Source of the DNA: Limnanthes douglasii subsp. nivea
Taxonomy: Eukaryota > Streptophyta > Magnoliopsida > Brassicales > Limnanthaceae
Assembly: GCA_036936605.1 (NCBI GenBank)
Contig: JAUPFV010000002.1
Coordinates: 129,440,376-129,504,375 of the forward strand
Length of the DNA stretch: 64,000 nt
Direction: 5' to 3'
The position numbers were made by a program, and so were the translations under genes. Positions 1 through 10,727 of the stretch are shown here, one piece after another; the first letter of the stretch is position 1; each line of letters begins with the position of its first letter. Under the pieces are notes generated by a model. The model was not told the origin of the DNA. It saw only the letters and a program-made list of their open reading frames with translations, and searched no databases.

Positions 1-2383
1 GTATTTATTGTTGTTTTTTGTTCAAAATTGATATCATAATCCTCTAGTTCTACTGACCACTTGGTCAATCTTCCCAAGATATTGAATCTTGCAAATACAT
101 TTCTTAGGGCGGGGAGTGAGATTCGCACAATTATGGTGTGTGCTTGAGATTACGGTCTCATTTTCCAAGTCGTTACTGCTTGTGTTACAGCTAATTTTTC
201 TAATTGCAAATATCTAGTTTTTAGTGGTAGTAAAGATTTACTTGCATAGTATATGAATTTGTATTCCTTTCCTTCCTACCTTACTGATACTACACTGACT
301 GCATAATCTGATATTCAAAATACAGGTACACAATTTCTCATTTTTGGCTATGTAATACCTCCGGTGAGGTAAAAAACCTTTTAATGTTGTTTAATGCCTC
401 TTCACACTATGGAGTCCTAGCTTATTCTTCCATAAATATTTGGAATTATTTTACATTATCTGGTACCTTCATTGACGTCAAGTAAGTGAGTTAGTTTGGA
501 TCTACTTTGATTACTTTCTCCCTTACCACGTATCCTAGAAATTTACCTAACCAAACGTCGAAGGTGCATTTTTCAAGATCTATTTTGAGGTTTACAAATT
601 TGAGGTTCTCGAACGTCTCGAAAAGGTCTCTCATATGGTTTTCTTCATGTAGGATTTTTACCAACATGTCATTAATATACTCTTATATATGTTTGTCTAT
701 ATGAGTCGTGAATATTTTATTTACCAACCTTTGATAGGTTGCACTTGTATATTTTTATTCCAAAGGATATTACTTTGTAGCAATGTAGCATTCTTTCGGT
801 GATGAACGTCGTATATTCTTAGATTATATCTTGCCACAACATCCATAAATGATATCATTTTATTGCCTGATGTCACATCCACAGGTTGATAAATTTTTAG
901 TAGTGGAAATGGGTCCTTCAAGCGTACTTTATTAATTCCATGAAGTCCACAAATATTCTCTATTTCCCGTTTTTGTTTTTATACAAGATAGAAGTCGATA
1001 TCCACATTGGATAATGAGACTCTCTTATATGTCTTACGACCGCTAGTCTGTCTATCTCGACAATAATCGCCTTAACTTCTTTTTAGTATAAGATCTCAGT
1101 TTTTTGTATTATCGGTTTGAAATATTATTGATATTTAAATTGTGACATATGACATTGGCCATAACTCCTCTTACATCCTGTATACTCCATGCAAACACAT
1201 CTAGATTATTTTTTTTATAAAATTTAAAATTTTATACCTAAAATCACTTGATATGTTACTCCCTCTTCAAGGTTTTTCCTTATTCCATGATAACTTCATT
1301 CACTTCTTCCTTCAGCTGAACTACTCGAGGGCCTTTTCAGGGATCATCTACCTCCTCCAAGACGATCGTTTCATTCTTCTTCTTTTTTTCAGAGGGAAGG
1401 CGCAACCGCTAGTAGCGGCCCGCTACTCAGAGTACAATGAGTGCGCATAGGGTAAACCCTCAGTCTGACGCAATAGCCTGCAAACCAACGCTAGAAGGTA
1501 AACCACACAAGGTGACAGGCTCAGCCGACAAAGTGTATGTAGAGGGACTCGAACTCATGACCTTTGGTCACAAGCATGCCTTACTCAACCAACTCGGCTA
1601 CCCCCTTGAGGGTTACGACCGTTTCATTCTCTTATTATTATCCTTTGATTTTAGGCATGTTGCATAGCCTTCCCTGGTTATTTTTTGGTTTCCTCTTATA
1701 ATGAACACTCTACCAATTATAAGATTTTTTATACATTGGTATACAATAGATACTAAAACATGAAAATGTTATACTCATGATCGGATTAATATTATATTGG
1801 ATATGGATGATGCATCTACTACCATAAAAAAACATGTTACCTTTTAGTAAATTTCACTATAAAAAGACATGTTACATTTTTGTAGAATTCTTGTTTTCCA
1901 AGGGACACGTCTAGAGTTAATTTCCCTAGGATTATTGTGTTTGCATATGTGAATCCCGTCAGACTCTTTAACTTTGAATCAACACCGGTGGTCCATTTAT
2001 TATTTCGTTTGCTCCATGGTATATGATATTTGCTGAGGTGTTTGTACCGATCATCACTCTATTAATCTCTATATCGGCCAATTGTGGGGACGTATTATCT
2101 CAATTTCACCGACGTACCTCTTCATTGATCTTTTTGTTATTCTAGAGTATTGACCTCTTCCAAAAATTACTAATATTATTTACATGTTTTGATTGAGATC
2201 CATGTATTTTTCTTTCTGTACTTGTTTTGCTATGGTCATGGAATTTGTATCGAGCACTCGATGAGCTATTGCTGAGGCTTGTGTTATGATATTAGCTGAA
2301 CCATGTCATTTCTCCTCATTTGGTTTATTTTTAAAAAATTCACTCAATTTTCCTTCCTCTATCAAGACTTATGATATTAGTCG
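1..2383 (-). mobile_element. Element D: decayed Ty3/gypsy gag-protease-RT-RNase H fragment
   Basis: Minus-strand translation gives pieces of a gypsy polyprotein in the expected order. A gag C-terminal piece reading LIEEGKLSEFF lies near 2340-2383. A protease remnant near 2030-2110 reads MIGTNTSANII, where active elements have a DTGSSAN-type site, so the catalytic Asp is lost. RT appears at 721-921 (FPLLKIYQPVDVTSGNKMIS), and the start of RNase H near 45-80 resembles MTKWSVEL of element C. Stops and frameshifts are frequent and no frame is usable. The element runs off the left edge of the window and is cut on the right by element B. No LTR is visible. Confidence 0.8.
1378..1614 (-). mobile_element. 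tRNA-derived SINE with target-site duplication
   Basis: On the minus strand the element opens with a tRNA-like head. The A box TAGCCGAGTTGG (1589-1600) matches the polymerase III consensus, and the B box AGTTCGAGTCC (1545-1555) differs from consensus at one base. A tRNA-unrelated body follows, ending in an A-rich tail (AAAAAAAGAAGAAG, plus-strand 1378-1389). It is flanked by 16-bp direct repeats, acgatcgtttcattct (1362-1377) and acgaccgtttcattct (1615-1630), which differ at one base. Size (about 237 bp), promoter, tail and TSD all fit a plant SINE. It sits inside element D and so is younger than D. It has no coding capacity and is not a tRNA gene. Confidence 0.88.
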
Positions 2384-2500
2384 TTTAATGTGACCAAAAG
2401 AGGGTATAAATAAGCTCCAAGGTTTGAAGAATTGTATCTTTTTCTTAACTATTGAAATAACACCTCTATTTGTTACGCTTTGTTATATTTTCCTATGACA
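2384..2500 (+). repeat. Element B 5' LTR, 3'-terminal fragment
   Basis: About 117 bp match the end of the LTR at 28669-29540. They share the TATA-like gtataaataag, the run gttacgctttgttatatttt and the terminus tcctatgaca, giving the usual ...CA end. The rest of the LTR is missing at the junction with element D. Just downstream the sequence aattgggggc (2501-2510) sits where a primer-binding site is expected. Confidence 0.8.
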
Positions 2501-2673
2501 AATTGGGGGCATTCCAAGAATTATTAGCAACTAGGGTTATTTATCCATGGTAGTGACAAGGTCGGGGGTTAAAAGAGATATGTAGGAATCAAGTGAGGTA
2601 GCGGACCGACGGAGAGCAGCGTTGAACCCATCATAGGGACAAGATCAACGACCACCTACAACAGTCACTGATA

Positions 2674-3032
2674 ATGGGGTGGCAGGGGTGACGTCTATTG
2701 AAACCGCACCCCAAACGGGGCCGAAGATAGCACCACAGGAACTTGCAAATGTTTTGAATCCCATCTTACTGGAAACAGTGAACGAGGATACGGTAGCCAA
2801 GCCACCGATCCAACAACTTGAACAGCAGCTTCAGCACCTACAGCAAGAGCAGCACCGAGTGGCCTATTATCGTAACGCTAGAGAAATAACTATGCACGCT
2901 ACTATCGTCAGACTAAATGACGCAATGAATACACTCAAGACTAAAATGGGAGGCACCGGTTGTGCCAACCCTCAATCAGGGCTGGAGGATAACCGCTCAA
3001 AATTGTAGAGACCGCTCCTCCAAGCGCGAAGA
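2674..3032 (+). pseudogene. Element B gag, N-terminal part
   Basis: The open frame encodes a glutamine-rich segment (IQQLEQQLQHLQQEQHRV) likely to be coiled coil, typical of the N-terminal region of Tat-type gag. It lies about 175 bp after the LTR end. The frame stops at 3008. Beyond that, basic residues continue in another frame up to the element A insertion. The matching downstream half starts at 20575, where the sequence continues with an Arg/Glu/Lys-rich stretch. Confidence 0.6.
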
Positions 3033-3037
3033 GAGAC

Positions 3038-3548
3038 TGATAAGGGAGTAAGTACCCACAACCAATATGAAGGATACACGTCGAAGCCGAGCGGAACTAG
3101 AAAAAGTAGAACCAACGAAAGCAGAGTAGAGCAAGACAAAACCTAGCAGAGCAGAGCAGAGCGAAGCCGAGCAGGACCATATAGAGTGGAACGAAAAGAA
3201 ATACTGGAAAAGTAAATGAAGCACTCAATCTGAGTAGGAGAGATACGAGGTCGAGCACACTCAAACTTACGTCGAGCAAAGCTCGACTAGAGGTATACAC
3301 GCTCGGTCAAAGCAAATACAGAAGAGCTAGTCTGCACTCAGCTACAGTTGAGAAAAGCACGATCAGGAGCAAGCACTCTCGAGGAACCTAGTGTGCGACA
3401 TTACTCAGCCAAAAATAAGTCGGCATCAGACCTGGCCTGGGAAGACAGGACAACCTTAGCACCCACCGGGCAGAACTACAAAGAATGCTCAGCACGACAA
3501 GTTGTGAAACTAACCGTTACGTTGACAAGTGTTAATGTAGTTAGTATC
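3038..3548 (+). repeat. Element A 5' LTR, truncated at its 3' side
   Basis: It matches the first 500 bp or so of the 3' LTR at 19816, starting tgataaggga and including the GCAGAGCAGAGC-type short repeats and the run aactaaccgttacgttgacaa. The match stops near 3548, where the sequence goes straight into RNase H coding. The TATA region and the LTR end are therefore deleted together with the 5' half of the internal region. Confidence 0.88.
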
Positions 3549-4735
3549 GGGTGGTGGAGCTGGCATCAAATCAACTTCCCAGCAACAAATAACGAGGCAG
3601 AATATGAGGGAGTTATTGAAGGGATGCATTTAGCACATATCTGCGGTATGACCAACATCCACGTGCGCTCGGACTCCCACCTAGTTATCAATCATGCTAA
3701 GAGTATTTTCGACACTAAGCAGGAAACCACCAAAACTTACCTCGCGATCCTCAAGGAAATCGAAGCAGATTTCCTCTCCGTTCAGTACGAACAAGTACCC
3801 CGCCTCGCCAACTCTGCTGCTGATACCTTAGCTAAAGCGTCCGCGGCCGTGGACCACCCTCTCCTTATTACCCAGGAAGTTCCAAGTATGGCCCAGTTCA
3901 TCCATGGATCTCATGTATTTTCGGTCAGTGATACCCACGATTGGCGCACCCCTTTCATCGAGTACCTCACCCACGGAAAGATACCACAAGATAAAGCTAT
4001 CACCCGTACATTCCAGGTCTAAGCATCCAAATATTTCCTGCTTGACAACACCCTATACAAGAAGAGCACCACCAGGCCACTCCTCCGCTGCTTAAACAAA
4101 AATGAAGTTTCATCAGTTCTTCATGATTTACATGCAGGCGACTTCTGGGTGCACTGCGGCCACCGAAGCCTCATTCGTCATTTCCTTATTGCAGGAGTTT
4201 ATTGGCCCGAACTCGCCGTCGAAACCGAAAACTTAGTTCAACAATATCATGCATGCCAGCAATATGCTAACTCTGCTCATAAGCCGGGCCATCCAATGAC
4301 AGCTAGCCTATTCCTTGCCGCTTCGACAAATGGGGCACCGATCTCGTTGGACCTTTTCCAATGGCTACGGGCAAACGAAAATTTTTAATCGTCGCAGTCG
4401 ACTACTTTACCAAATGGGTAGAGGCCAAAGCACTGGCGCGCACCGGATCCGAGGAGGTATGTGACTTGATACACAACCAAATACTCCCACGCTTTGGCAT
4501 ACCGCAAGTTCTAATGATGGATAATGGGCCTCAATTCCAAAACAAAGCACTCTCCACTTTTTGTGATACATTTGGCATCACGCAACAGTTTGCAACCCCA
4601 TACTACCCACAAGCGAACAGACAAGTTGAGGTCACCAACCGTACCATCCTTGACGGCATCAAGAAAAAACTCGATGGGGCAAAGGAAATGGTCGAACCGG
4701 TCGCTCCGCGAACTCAACTATGGCCACTTTGTTAA
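3549..4735 (+). pseudogene. Element A RNase H and integrase remnant
   Basis: The first frame (to 4022) reads through an RNase H fold region: NNEAEYEGVIEGMHLAH, then VRSDSHLVIN with a catalytic-type Asp, then ANSAADTLAKASA. After a break, 4149-4388 carries the integrase zinc-binding region (HCGHRSLIRHFLIAGVYWP and CxxC-type CQQYAN). 4361-4735 carries the integrase core, with the first Asp in AVDYFTKW, the second in MMDNGPQF and the Glu in RQVEVTNRTI. The frame changes at least twice and stops at 4735, before the C-terminal domain. The block is fused upstream to the LTR with RT deleted. Confidence 0.85.
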
Positions 4736-4874
4736 CCATAAGTTATGCAATGAGCCCTACTGTGCTCGATCTTACAGAAAAAGTTCCTTATCTGAACAAC
4801 TTAAAAGTATAAACACGACATGCAATTTGTACAAATCATCCAACAAAATACGCAAGTTAAGTTACACAAACGAG

Positions 4875-6333
4875 TTAAGTTTTTGTTACTCCAAAAAATA
4901 ATGTCTCAGCGACGCCCACCTTTCCTGTCTCCACCACTGGGAGCAATTTTTTATATGGACCAAAATCCATGTTTGGATTAAGGGCCTTCAGATCAGCCAC
5001 CAACTTCACCTTATCTTTTTGAACTTTTGCCAACGCCACTTGCATAACCTGACGCTCCCTGGCTTCTAAGTCGGCAACAGCCTTTTTCTTCAATTCAGAC
5101 ACCTCGTCGTGCCTCTCTTGTTGTTCCCTCCGCAGTTCAGCCAACTAAATTTTCACATTAACCAGCTCCACTGAGAGGTCAGCCACCTTGGAGGCATGTT
5201 CTTCCACCTTGGTCGCTTGACACATGCTTTGCTCCATCAGCTGTGAGTTCTGCGCGACGAGGGCTTCATTCTTCTCCATCAGTTCGTTATTATGCGTTGT
5301 CAAAAGTGTCGGGCTTGTCAGCGTCTCTAGACACTGCTTACTCCCTGCGTTCGCTCCACACATACCTTCCCAGTTGATGCAATAGCTCATCATTCTTTTT
5401 CTGTGCCTTCTCAGCCCGCTCTTTAGCCAGTTCAGTAGTCAGCCCTCACACGGAGCCAGAAAACATGGGCTCTGGTTTCCACCTCTCCATCGCCCAGACG
5501 TCCACTGAGGACATGCGCTGATACGCCAGAGCATGCGAGTTATATTGCATCTACACAACACATCGTTAAAGCACTCCTTTGTCCAATACATATTAGAGTC
5601 AACTGAATAAATTGCAGTTTAAACACCATAACACTTACCTTCAAAGACAACTCCAACTGGCGCTGTAATATCTCGCTCATTGGTAGTGTATCGTAGAACG
5701 ACAAGTCCAAACCATGTCGGACCTGATCAATGATTATATGGGAAGCCGCAGGCATCACCAGCTTCACTAACGGCTCTGGCAGCGCTTCAGTATGCTGAGG
5801 GAGTTGCTGAACCCCATCCCTAACTTCTCCTGACCTCTCCGACTGCAAGGCCTCAGGTACGACCCTCTTTGCACCACTCTTGGTATTTATCCTCACATGC
5901 ATCAACACGACATAGATTACAATCACGTTTATAAATCAATCTACACACTCAAACACATAAAAATCCTTACACTTAGACTTCCAACGTCTTTCTAGTTGAA
6001 CATTCATCGTAGCACTCTCATGCTCCGAATTACCAGACACATAAATGAATCTATGCTTCCAGGTCTTATCTGAATTGGGCACGTCCACTATATGCCTTGC
6101 TCTATTTAACTGTACATAGAAAAAGGGCGACTGTACCAGTTTGGCCACCTTCATCCCCACTAATATGTTGGCCAAGTAGAGAGGTATTTTGAAGTACTGC
6201 GAGCTAAGGACGATGCTCAGCAACGTCCTCCACCCATTCGTTGTTAGCTGAGTAGGACAAATACCAATGAAACTAAAGAAGTCCCTAATCAGTGGTGGAA
6301 AAATAAGTCGCATGCCCCAATCAAACAAGGTTG
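4875..6333 (-). pseudogene. Element A antisense gene (aORF), 3' part
   Basis: It is encoded opposite to gag-pol, between integrase and 3' LTR. The first block (6333 down to 5936) contains a domain shared with the element B and C antisense genes: ICPTQLTTNGWRTLLSIVLS, then PLYLANILVG and QSPFFYVQLN. The middle block (5926-5540) contains DLSFYDTLPMSEILQRQLEL. An intron (5551-5638) separates it from a coiled-coil tail with LRREQQERHDEVSELKKKAV ending at 4875. The N-terminal part lies beyond element C at 18961-19190, in the same frame once C and one TSD copy are removed. A donor GTAAGG at the end of the first block suggests another intron, but I could not place its acceptor. No known function; known Tat elements carry such extra genes. 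Confidence 0.75.
5551..5638 (-). other. Intron in element A antisense gene
   Basis: Read on the minus strand, an 88-bp intron begins GTAAGTGT and ends TTGTGTAG. Removing it keeps the frame (phase 0) and joins ...QRQLELSLK to MQYNSHALAYQRM.... An intron lies at the equivalent point of the element B copy (27191-27263), which is strong support. It is not recognisable as an intron on the strand that makes genomic RNA. Confidence 0.78.
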
Positions 6334-6338
6334 TAAAT

Positions 6339-6833
6339 TGGTGTGGATAATAATTGCCTGAGGGTAGGCTGGTAATTTCAAGTGGAGTTTTAAGGTGGTA
6401 TGTGGGTGTTTAACGATGGTGTGTGGGTGTTTAACGGTGGTGTGTGGGTGTTTAACAGTTAGAGTAGAGAGTAGAGAGATGATTAAGCAGCTTGGTAGCA
6501 GTTAATTCTCATTATTCATAGTTAATGCGGGTGGTTGGGTATTTATAGTGTAATGTTTGGGCCCTTATGGGCTTCCGGGTCATGTTTAATGGACCCGGGT
6601 CATGTTCAAAGACCCATGAGCTCTAAGTAGGAGAGCAAGTAGCTTAGTCAAGAAGTGTTTAGGTTTGTTAGTACTTTTGTCATAGTTCGAACAGCTTTAA
6701 GTTCACAGTGTTCACAGAAATCTGTCCGGTCCAAGTGACCTGTTCGATCCCTGTCCATATAACCTGTCCGGTATTCGGAGAGACTAGGCCGATTTGCCCT
6801 TGTTCGGGGAGCATGCTAAATTCGGACTCATCA
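6339..6833 (-). repeat. Element C 3' LTR
   Basis: 495 bp, starting TGATGAGTCC and ending CACACCA on the minus strand. It carries a TATA-like CTATAAATA (plus-strand tatttatag near 6540). It holds three copies of a 21-bp unit containing gtgtgggtgtttaacg (about 6392-6452), while the other LTR has two, which explains the 21-bp length difference. Confidence 0.92.
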
Positions 6834-6850
6834 GGAGCCCCTTTTTTAGG
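6834..6850 (-). other. Element C polypurine tract
   Basis: On the minus strand CTAAAAAAGGGGCTCC sits directly before the 3' LTR start TGATGAG. This is the expected place and composition for the plus-strand primer of reverse transcription. Confidence 0.75.
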
Positions 6851-7269
6851 TGTTTGAGCAAGTATTCTTGTCAAAGAACTGAAAAACAGTCCGACGTCAG
6901 AAGTGGTTTTTAACCCGAACAGATCTGTGGGTATACCCGGACAGATTAAGCTTTCACGAATTCAAAACGGTTTTTGTCAGAGTTAGTGGGGCACGTGTCG
7001 CTCTCTGATTGGTTATTCCAGCCGTTTTTTCACCTTGAATTTCGCACCACCTTCTTCAACAAGTAACATCTATTAATTACAAGTAGTGACATCAACGCCG
7101 TCTTTTAATCATTGCCAAACTTTTTGAATTCTCCTAGGAATCAACTCCTTTTTTTAGATTTACTCTAAATTCAAACTCATTTTCCACTGTTTTACCATCT
7201 CTTTCACATTCACTCTGCAAATTTACTCAGAGCTTTCTCTCTCTAAAGCAAAGGTTTTCTGGGTAGTTT

Positions 7270-10239
7270 ATGTTTACAGCAAGAACAGCACTGATTAAAA
7301 GTGGGTGGCTCAATCTTTCGGAGTTGGAAAGAGCACAAAAAGTTGAGAAGGAGAGACGAATAACAGCAGGGCTACCTTCATCACCCGTTGATAAACCAGT
7401 CGCCTCTGTTACTGAGTCAGATCGAGGCTCATCTTCCTCCAAAGGTACTAAGCCCAAAATTTTTTTTCAATCCACCATTTCGCCCATAGTCTCTTGTTCC
7501 TCAGTTCAGGAGTCAGTACCTGCTGTTGAGCCAGGAGTCACAGTTACAAGCGTTAGGAAAACTTCGCCTTTTATAGCAATAGGGTCCGACACAGAGCACT
7601 CTCCGGAGAAGCTGGTGGTTAAAAGGTCAAGCCGGCTAGTCAAAGGGTTAGCTTCCAAGAATACTCCCTCCAAATCGGGGGCTAAAAACAGTGGCTCTGG
7701 ATCCGGAGTGCCCATAAGTGCTCCCCGGGAAAGGCCATCTGGTCCGGATGCCAGCAGTCCGGTACCTCCAAGAGAGACTTTTGCCTCTGAGCCCCAGCCT
7801 GAGATAAGAATTTAAAGAAACTCAGAATGCCAGCAGTCCGGTAGCCAGGCTGAGCCAAGTTTTAACCCTCCCCGAACCACTACCACAGACATTCCCCCAA
7901 CAATTATGGAGGAAAGAATGGAAGACTCTGCTGAAGAGGTCCCTTTTGAGTCTGAGTCCTCCGGTCAGACTGAAAATGCTGCTGCTGCCAAAAAAGGCAA
8001 GGAAAAACTGTACTTGAGGCATCCGGACGTGCCGGAGTGCCTTGAAGAGAAGGTGGGGCCGTGTTTCCACAGAGTTGAGCTCAAATATCTCTTGGCCTTA
8101 CAGAAGTCCAAGTATGCATTCATCCATACTTCTGACTTGGTTTGATTGCGCACAAAATGGGGGATCCCAGAAAATGTAAAGATAAGGATCCCTATAGATC
8201 CGGAGACCCCTATGGATTGCAAGAGGATTGAAATAGTCTTTTTTACAGAGTTATTTAATTGGGGACTTAGGTTCCCACTGGACCCGGAGATCGTCTGATA
8301 CTTCCACCTGGTGAAGCTCTGCCCGAGGCAGCTGAGCCCCAATGGCTGGTATACTCTGATGTCATGTATCATGGCATCTAGGCTGTCCGGGATCCCTCTC
8401 CCTATGGAAGAGTTCGCAGCGGTGGCCAACCTTTGCAAGCATCACCAATTCCCCTTCTACCACTTCAATATGGGGAATGATCTCAAAGCTGTTGATGATC
8501 TCTTGGAGTCAGAGAGCAAATGGAGGAACCAATTTCTGTTTGTCAGTGGCGCTTGGGAGAATGGAAAAAAGATCAAGGCCGGAGAGAACCCAAGCCTCCT
8601 CAGGAGTAGGTGGAGGAGTGACCGTAAGTTTCTTACTTTAACTCTTTGTCCATTTCTTCCTTCTTTAAGTTGGTTTAAATTAACTGGTCTTTCTTTTGTT
8701 TTAATAGAACTGCCAAAGGAGTTCGGGGATTATTTGAAGGCCGGACAGGTTACGTGTGGCAAAATCAATGCTTGGGCCGCAGAGAACTAGGAGAATCGAT
8801 TCCACAAAGCCTTTACCCCTGGAAATCTAGCAAGGTCTCACCTGTGGAACACCACAGGCCGGAGAGACTTATCTTGGGAGGAGCTCACCACCCAACCTCC
8901 TGAAGACATTGTGCTTAGAAGGTCCCACGAACTAGATGGGACACTCTACCTGCCTGCCCGGGCCAAAGCCCCAAGCAAAATGAAAGGCAGGAGAAAAGGC
9001 AAAAAGGTGGCGAGCGATGCTGAGAAGGATGCCCCAACAGACCCGGAGGGGCCGGCCCAGGTTCAAATTGATGCAGCCCTTTTGCAAGTAGTGGAGCACG
9101 AGACCGAAAGGCAGGAAGCAGACCTTCCAAAACCTCCAAGGGCTCCCAAAAGGACTCGCAAGCAAGTAGGTGAAGGTGCTGACCGGGAAGCCAAGAAGAA
9201 AAAGACTTCTCAAGAAGATGAGCTTGCTCTCCGAGACCCGGAGCCCTCTTTCCCCACTGACCCCTCTGACCCAACGCAGGCCGAAGAGATCCCAAGGGAC
9301 TTTCATACCGATGAGGTAGAGGGGGGAGATCTCAACCTCGATGGAGTGGACATCACTGGTCTAGCTGGGCTTGGTGAATACTTCCTTGGCCTCCCCAGAG
9401 ATGAATTCGTAGGGCCCTACGTTCCTCCAAGCAACTCCAATACGGTCAATTTCAATGGTAAGACTTTCATTGTCTCTAGTGAAAAGGACACCATAGCCCA
9501 TTCCTTGCTTAGTAATGTGCAGCCAGTTCTTACATTGGAGAGACAAGTCCGGAGTCAAGCAGACACTATCAAAGACCTCAAGTCTGAGAAGGAAAAGCTG
9601 TCCGAAGACCTCCGCACTGCTACTACCAATGCTGATTTTCTTTAGGAAGCAAATGAGGAGCTGAAGAGGAATCAAGATGAAAGCAACACAAAAGTTGCCA
9701 CCCTAGAAGAAACCATAAAAGATCTTCAGGAGAAGTTGTCCGGTATGGAGAAGGACCTTACTGTCTCAAGGGGAGAAACTACTACAAAGGAGAAGATTAT
9801 CACCAACTTGACTACTGACAAGATTGCTCTAGAAAATGCAGTGACCCAGGCTGCTGAGGAGAAAACTGTTTTGTTAAGGGACCAAGAGGCCACAATTAAT
9901 GCCAAGATCAATGCCTACGCTATGGAGATGATTAAAAGCGAAGAGTTATTGATTCAAAGGGTGAAGTCTGATATGGTTCTCTTTTTTCATGAAAAATTTC
10001 TGAAGAGGACCCTGGGGGACTTATGGCTCTATGTGGATGATGATGACCTTCCATATTATACAATGGTCGAAGAGGAGGGAATTTCCAGTGGGTCTTCATC
10101 TGATGATGAAGAGAGGACCGGAGAGAGCCCAGGTGAAGAGGAGAATGATCCCAAAGGCAAGAAGGTAGTCGAAAGGGGGAGCGACTCTAAGGGTAAGAAA
10201 TCAGATGAAGGGGAGCCATCTTCAAAGGCTCAATCTTAA
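7270..10239 (+). pseudogene. Element C antisense gene (aORF), about 990 codons with five stops
   Basis: One frame runs from ATG at 7270 to TAA at 10237-10239, broken by stops at 7813, 8143, 8296, 8788 and 9643; several look like C-to-T changes of CGA or CAG. The N-terminal 180 residues are Ser/Pro-rich and basic. About residues 345-430 hold the domain shared with elements A and B (LCPRQLSPNGWYTLMSCIMA, then IPLPMEEF and QFPFYHFN). After an 84-bp intron come basic stretches (KMKGRRKGKK, KRTRKQVGEGADREAKKKK), a long coiled coil (residues about 740-880) and an acidic Ser-rich tail (DDDDLPYY, SSGSSSDDEE). It is transcribed towards the pol gene, whose end is 490 bp away on the other strand. The function is unknown; a nucleic-acid-binding or structural role is only a guess from composition. 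Confidence 0.8.
8624..8707 (+). other. Intron in element C antisense gene
   Basis: 84 bp, donor ACC|GTAAGT and acceptor TTTTGTTTTAATAG|AA. The segment is AT- and T-rich, unlike the flanking coding sequence. Splicing joins SRWRSD to LPKEFGDYLK through a new Gln codon. It contains no stop, so the frame reads through it either way. The element A copy has a GTAAGG donor at the matching position. Confidence 0.75.
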
Positions 10240-10727
10240 TTTATGGTTTACTTGGTTTATCTTTTATTCAAACTAAAGTCCTTGGAAGGCCAAGGCACTC
10301 TTTTTGTAGTGGTGTCCGGTATTTGTTCGGACAGATTTTTTGTGCTGTATCCTGACTTATTCGAAAGTCCTTGGAAGGCCAAGGCAATTTTAAGTTGTTC
10401 AATGAATATTTCTGTTTTGCACAACCATCATCTTCTTTCATTGTTTATTTTAGTTTAGATAGCTAGAGTTTAAGTAGCTTTTAGTTATTGCATTGTAAGA
10501 GTGTTTAAATTCTCTGGCTAGAGTTTAAATAGCCCTTAGATCTTTCAGTCCGAGTAGTATGACAAGAGATAGAACTTTGAAAATACTTAGAAAATTTTGA
10601 AGAAGGCATCGAATTTTATTCAACCATCCGGAAACCTCACTAAAACCTCCCCGTGCCACCAGGGAGGAAAGAGTATGCCCCCAAATATTTACATGGAAGT
10701 TCAAACAAGTAAATATTTACACAAGTG

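Noticed and set aside
1545..1600. Possible tRNA gene (A and B boxes)
   Set aside because: No cloverleaf 3' half, and it continues into a SINE body with A-rich tail and TSD.
2997..3300. Minus-strand hydrophobic frames
   Set aside because: They arise from GCAGAGC-type repeats in the element A LTR.
5880..5960. A complete first intron in the element A antisense gene
   Set aside because: The donor GTAAGG matches element C, but no acceptor restores phase, so only the second intron is annotated.
6392..6452. CRISPR-like short repeats
   Set aside because: The 21-bp units are contiguous, without unique spacers, and lie in an LTR of plant DNA.
8915..9306. Two overlapping minus-strand frames of about 125 codons
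   Set aside because: Shadows of the element C antisense gene, which has the recognisable domain order on the plus strand.
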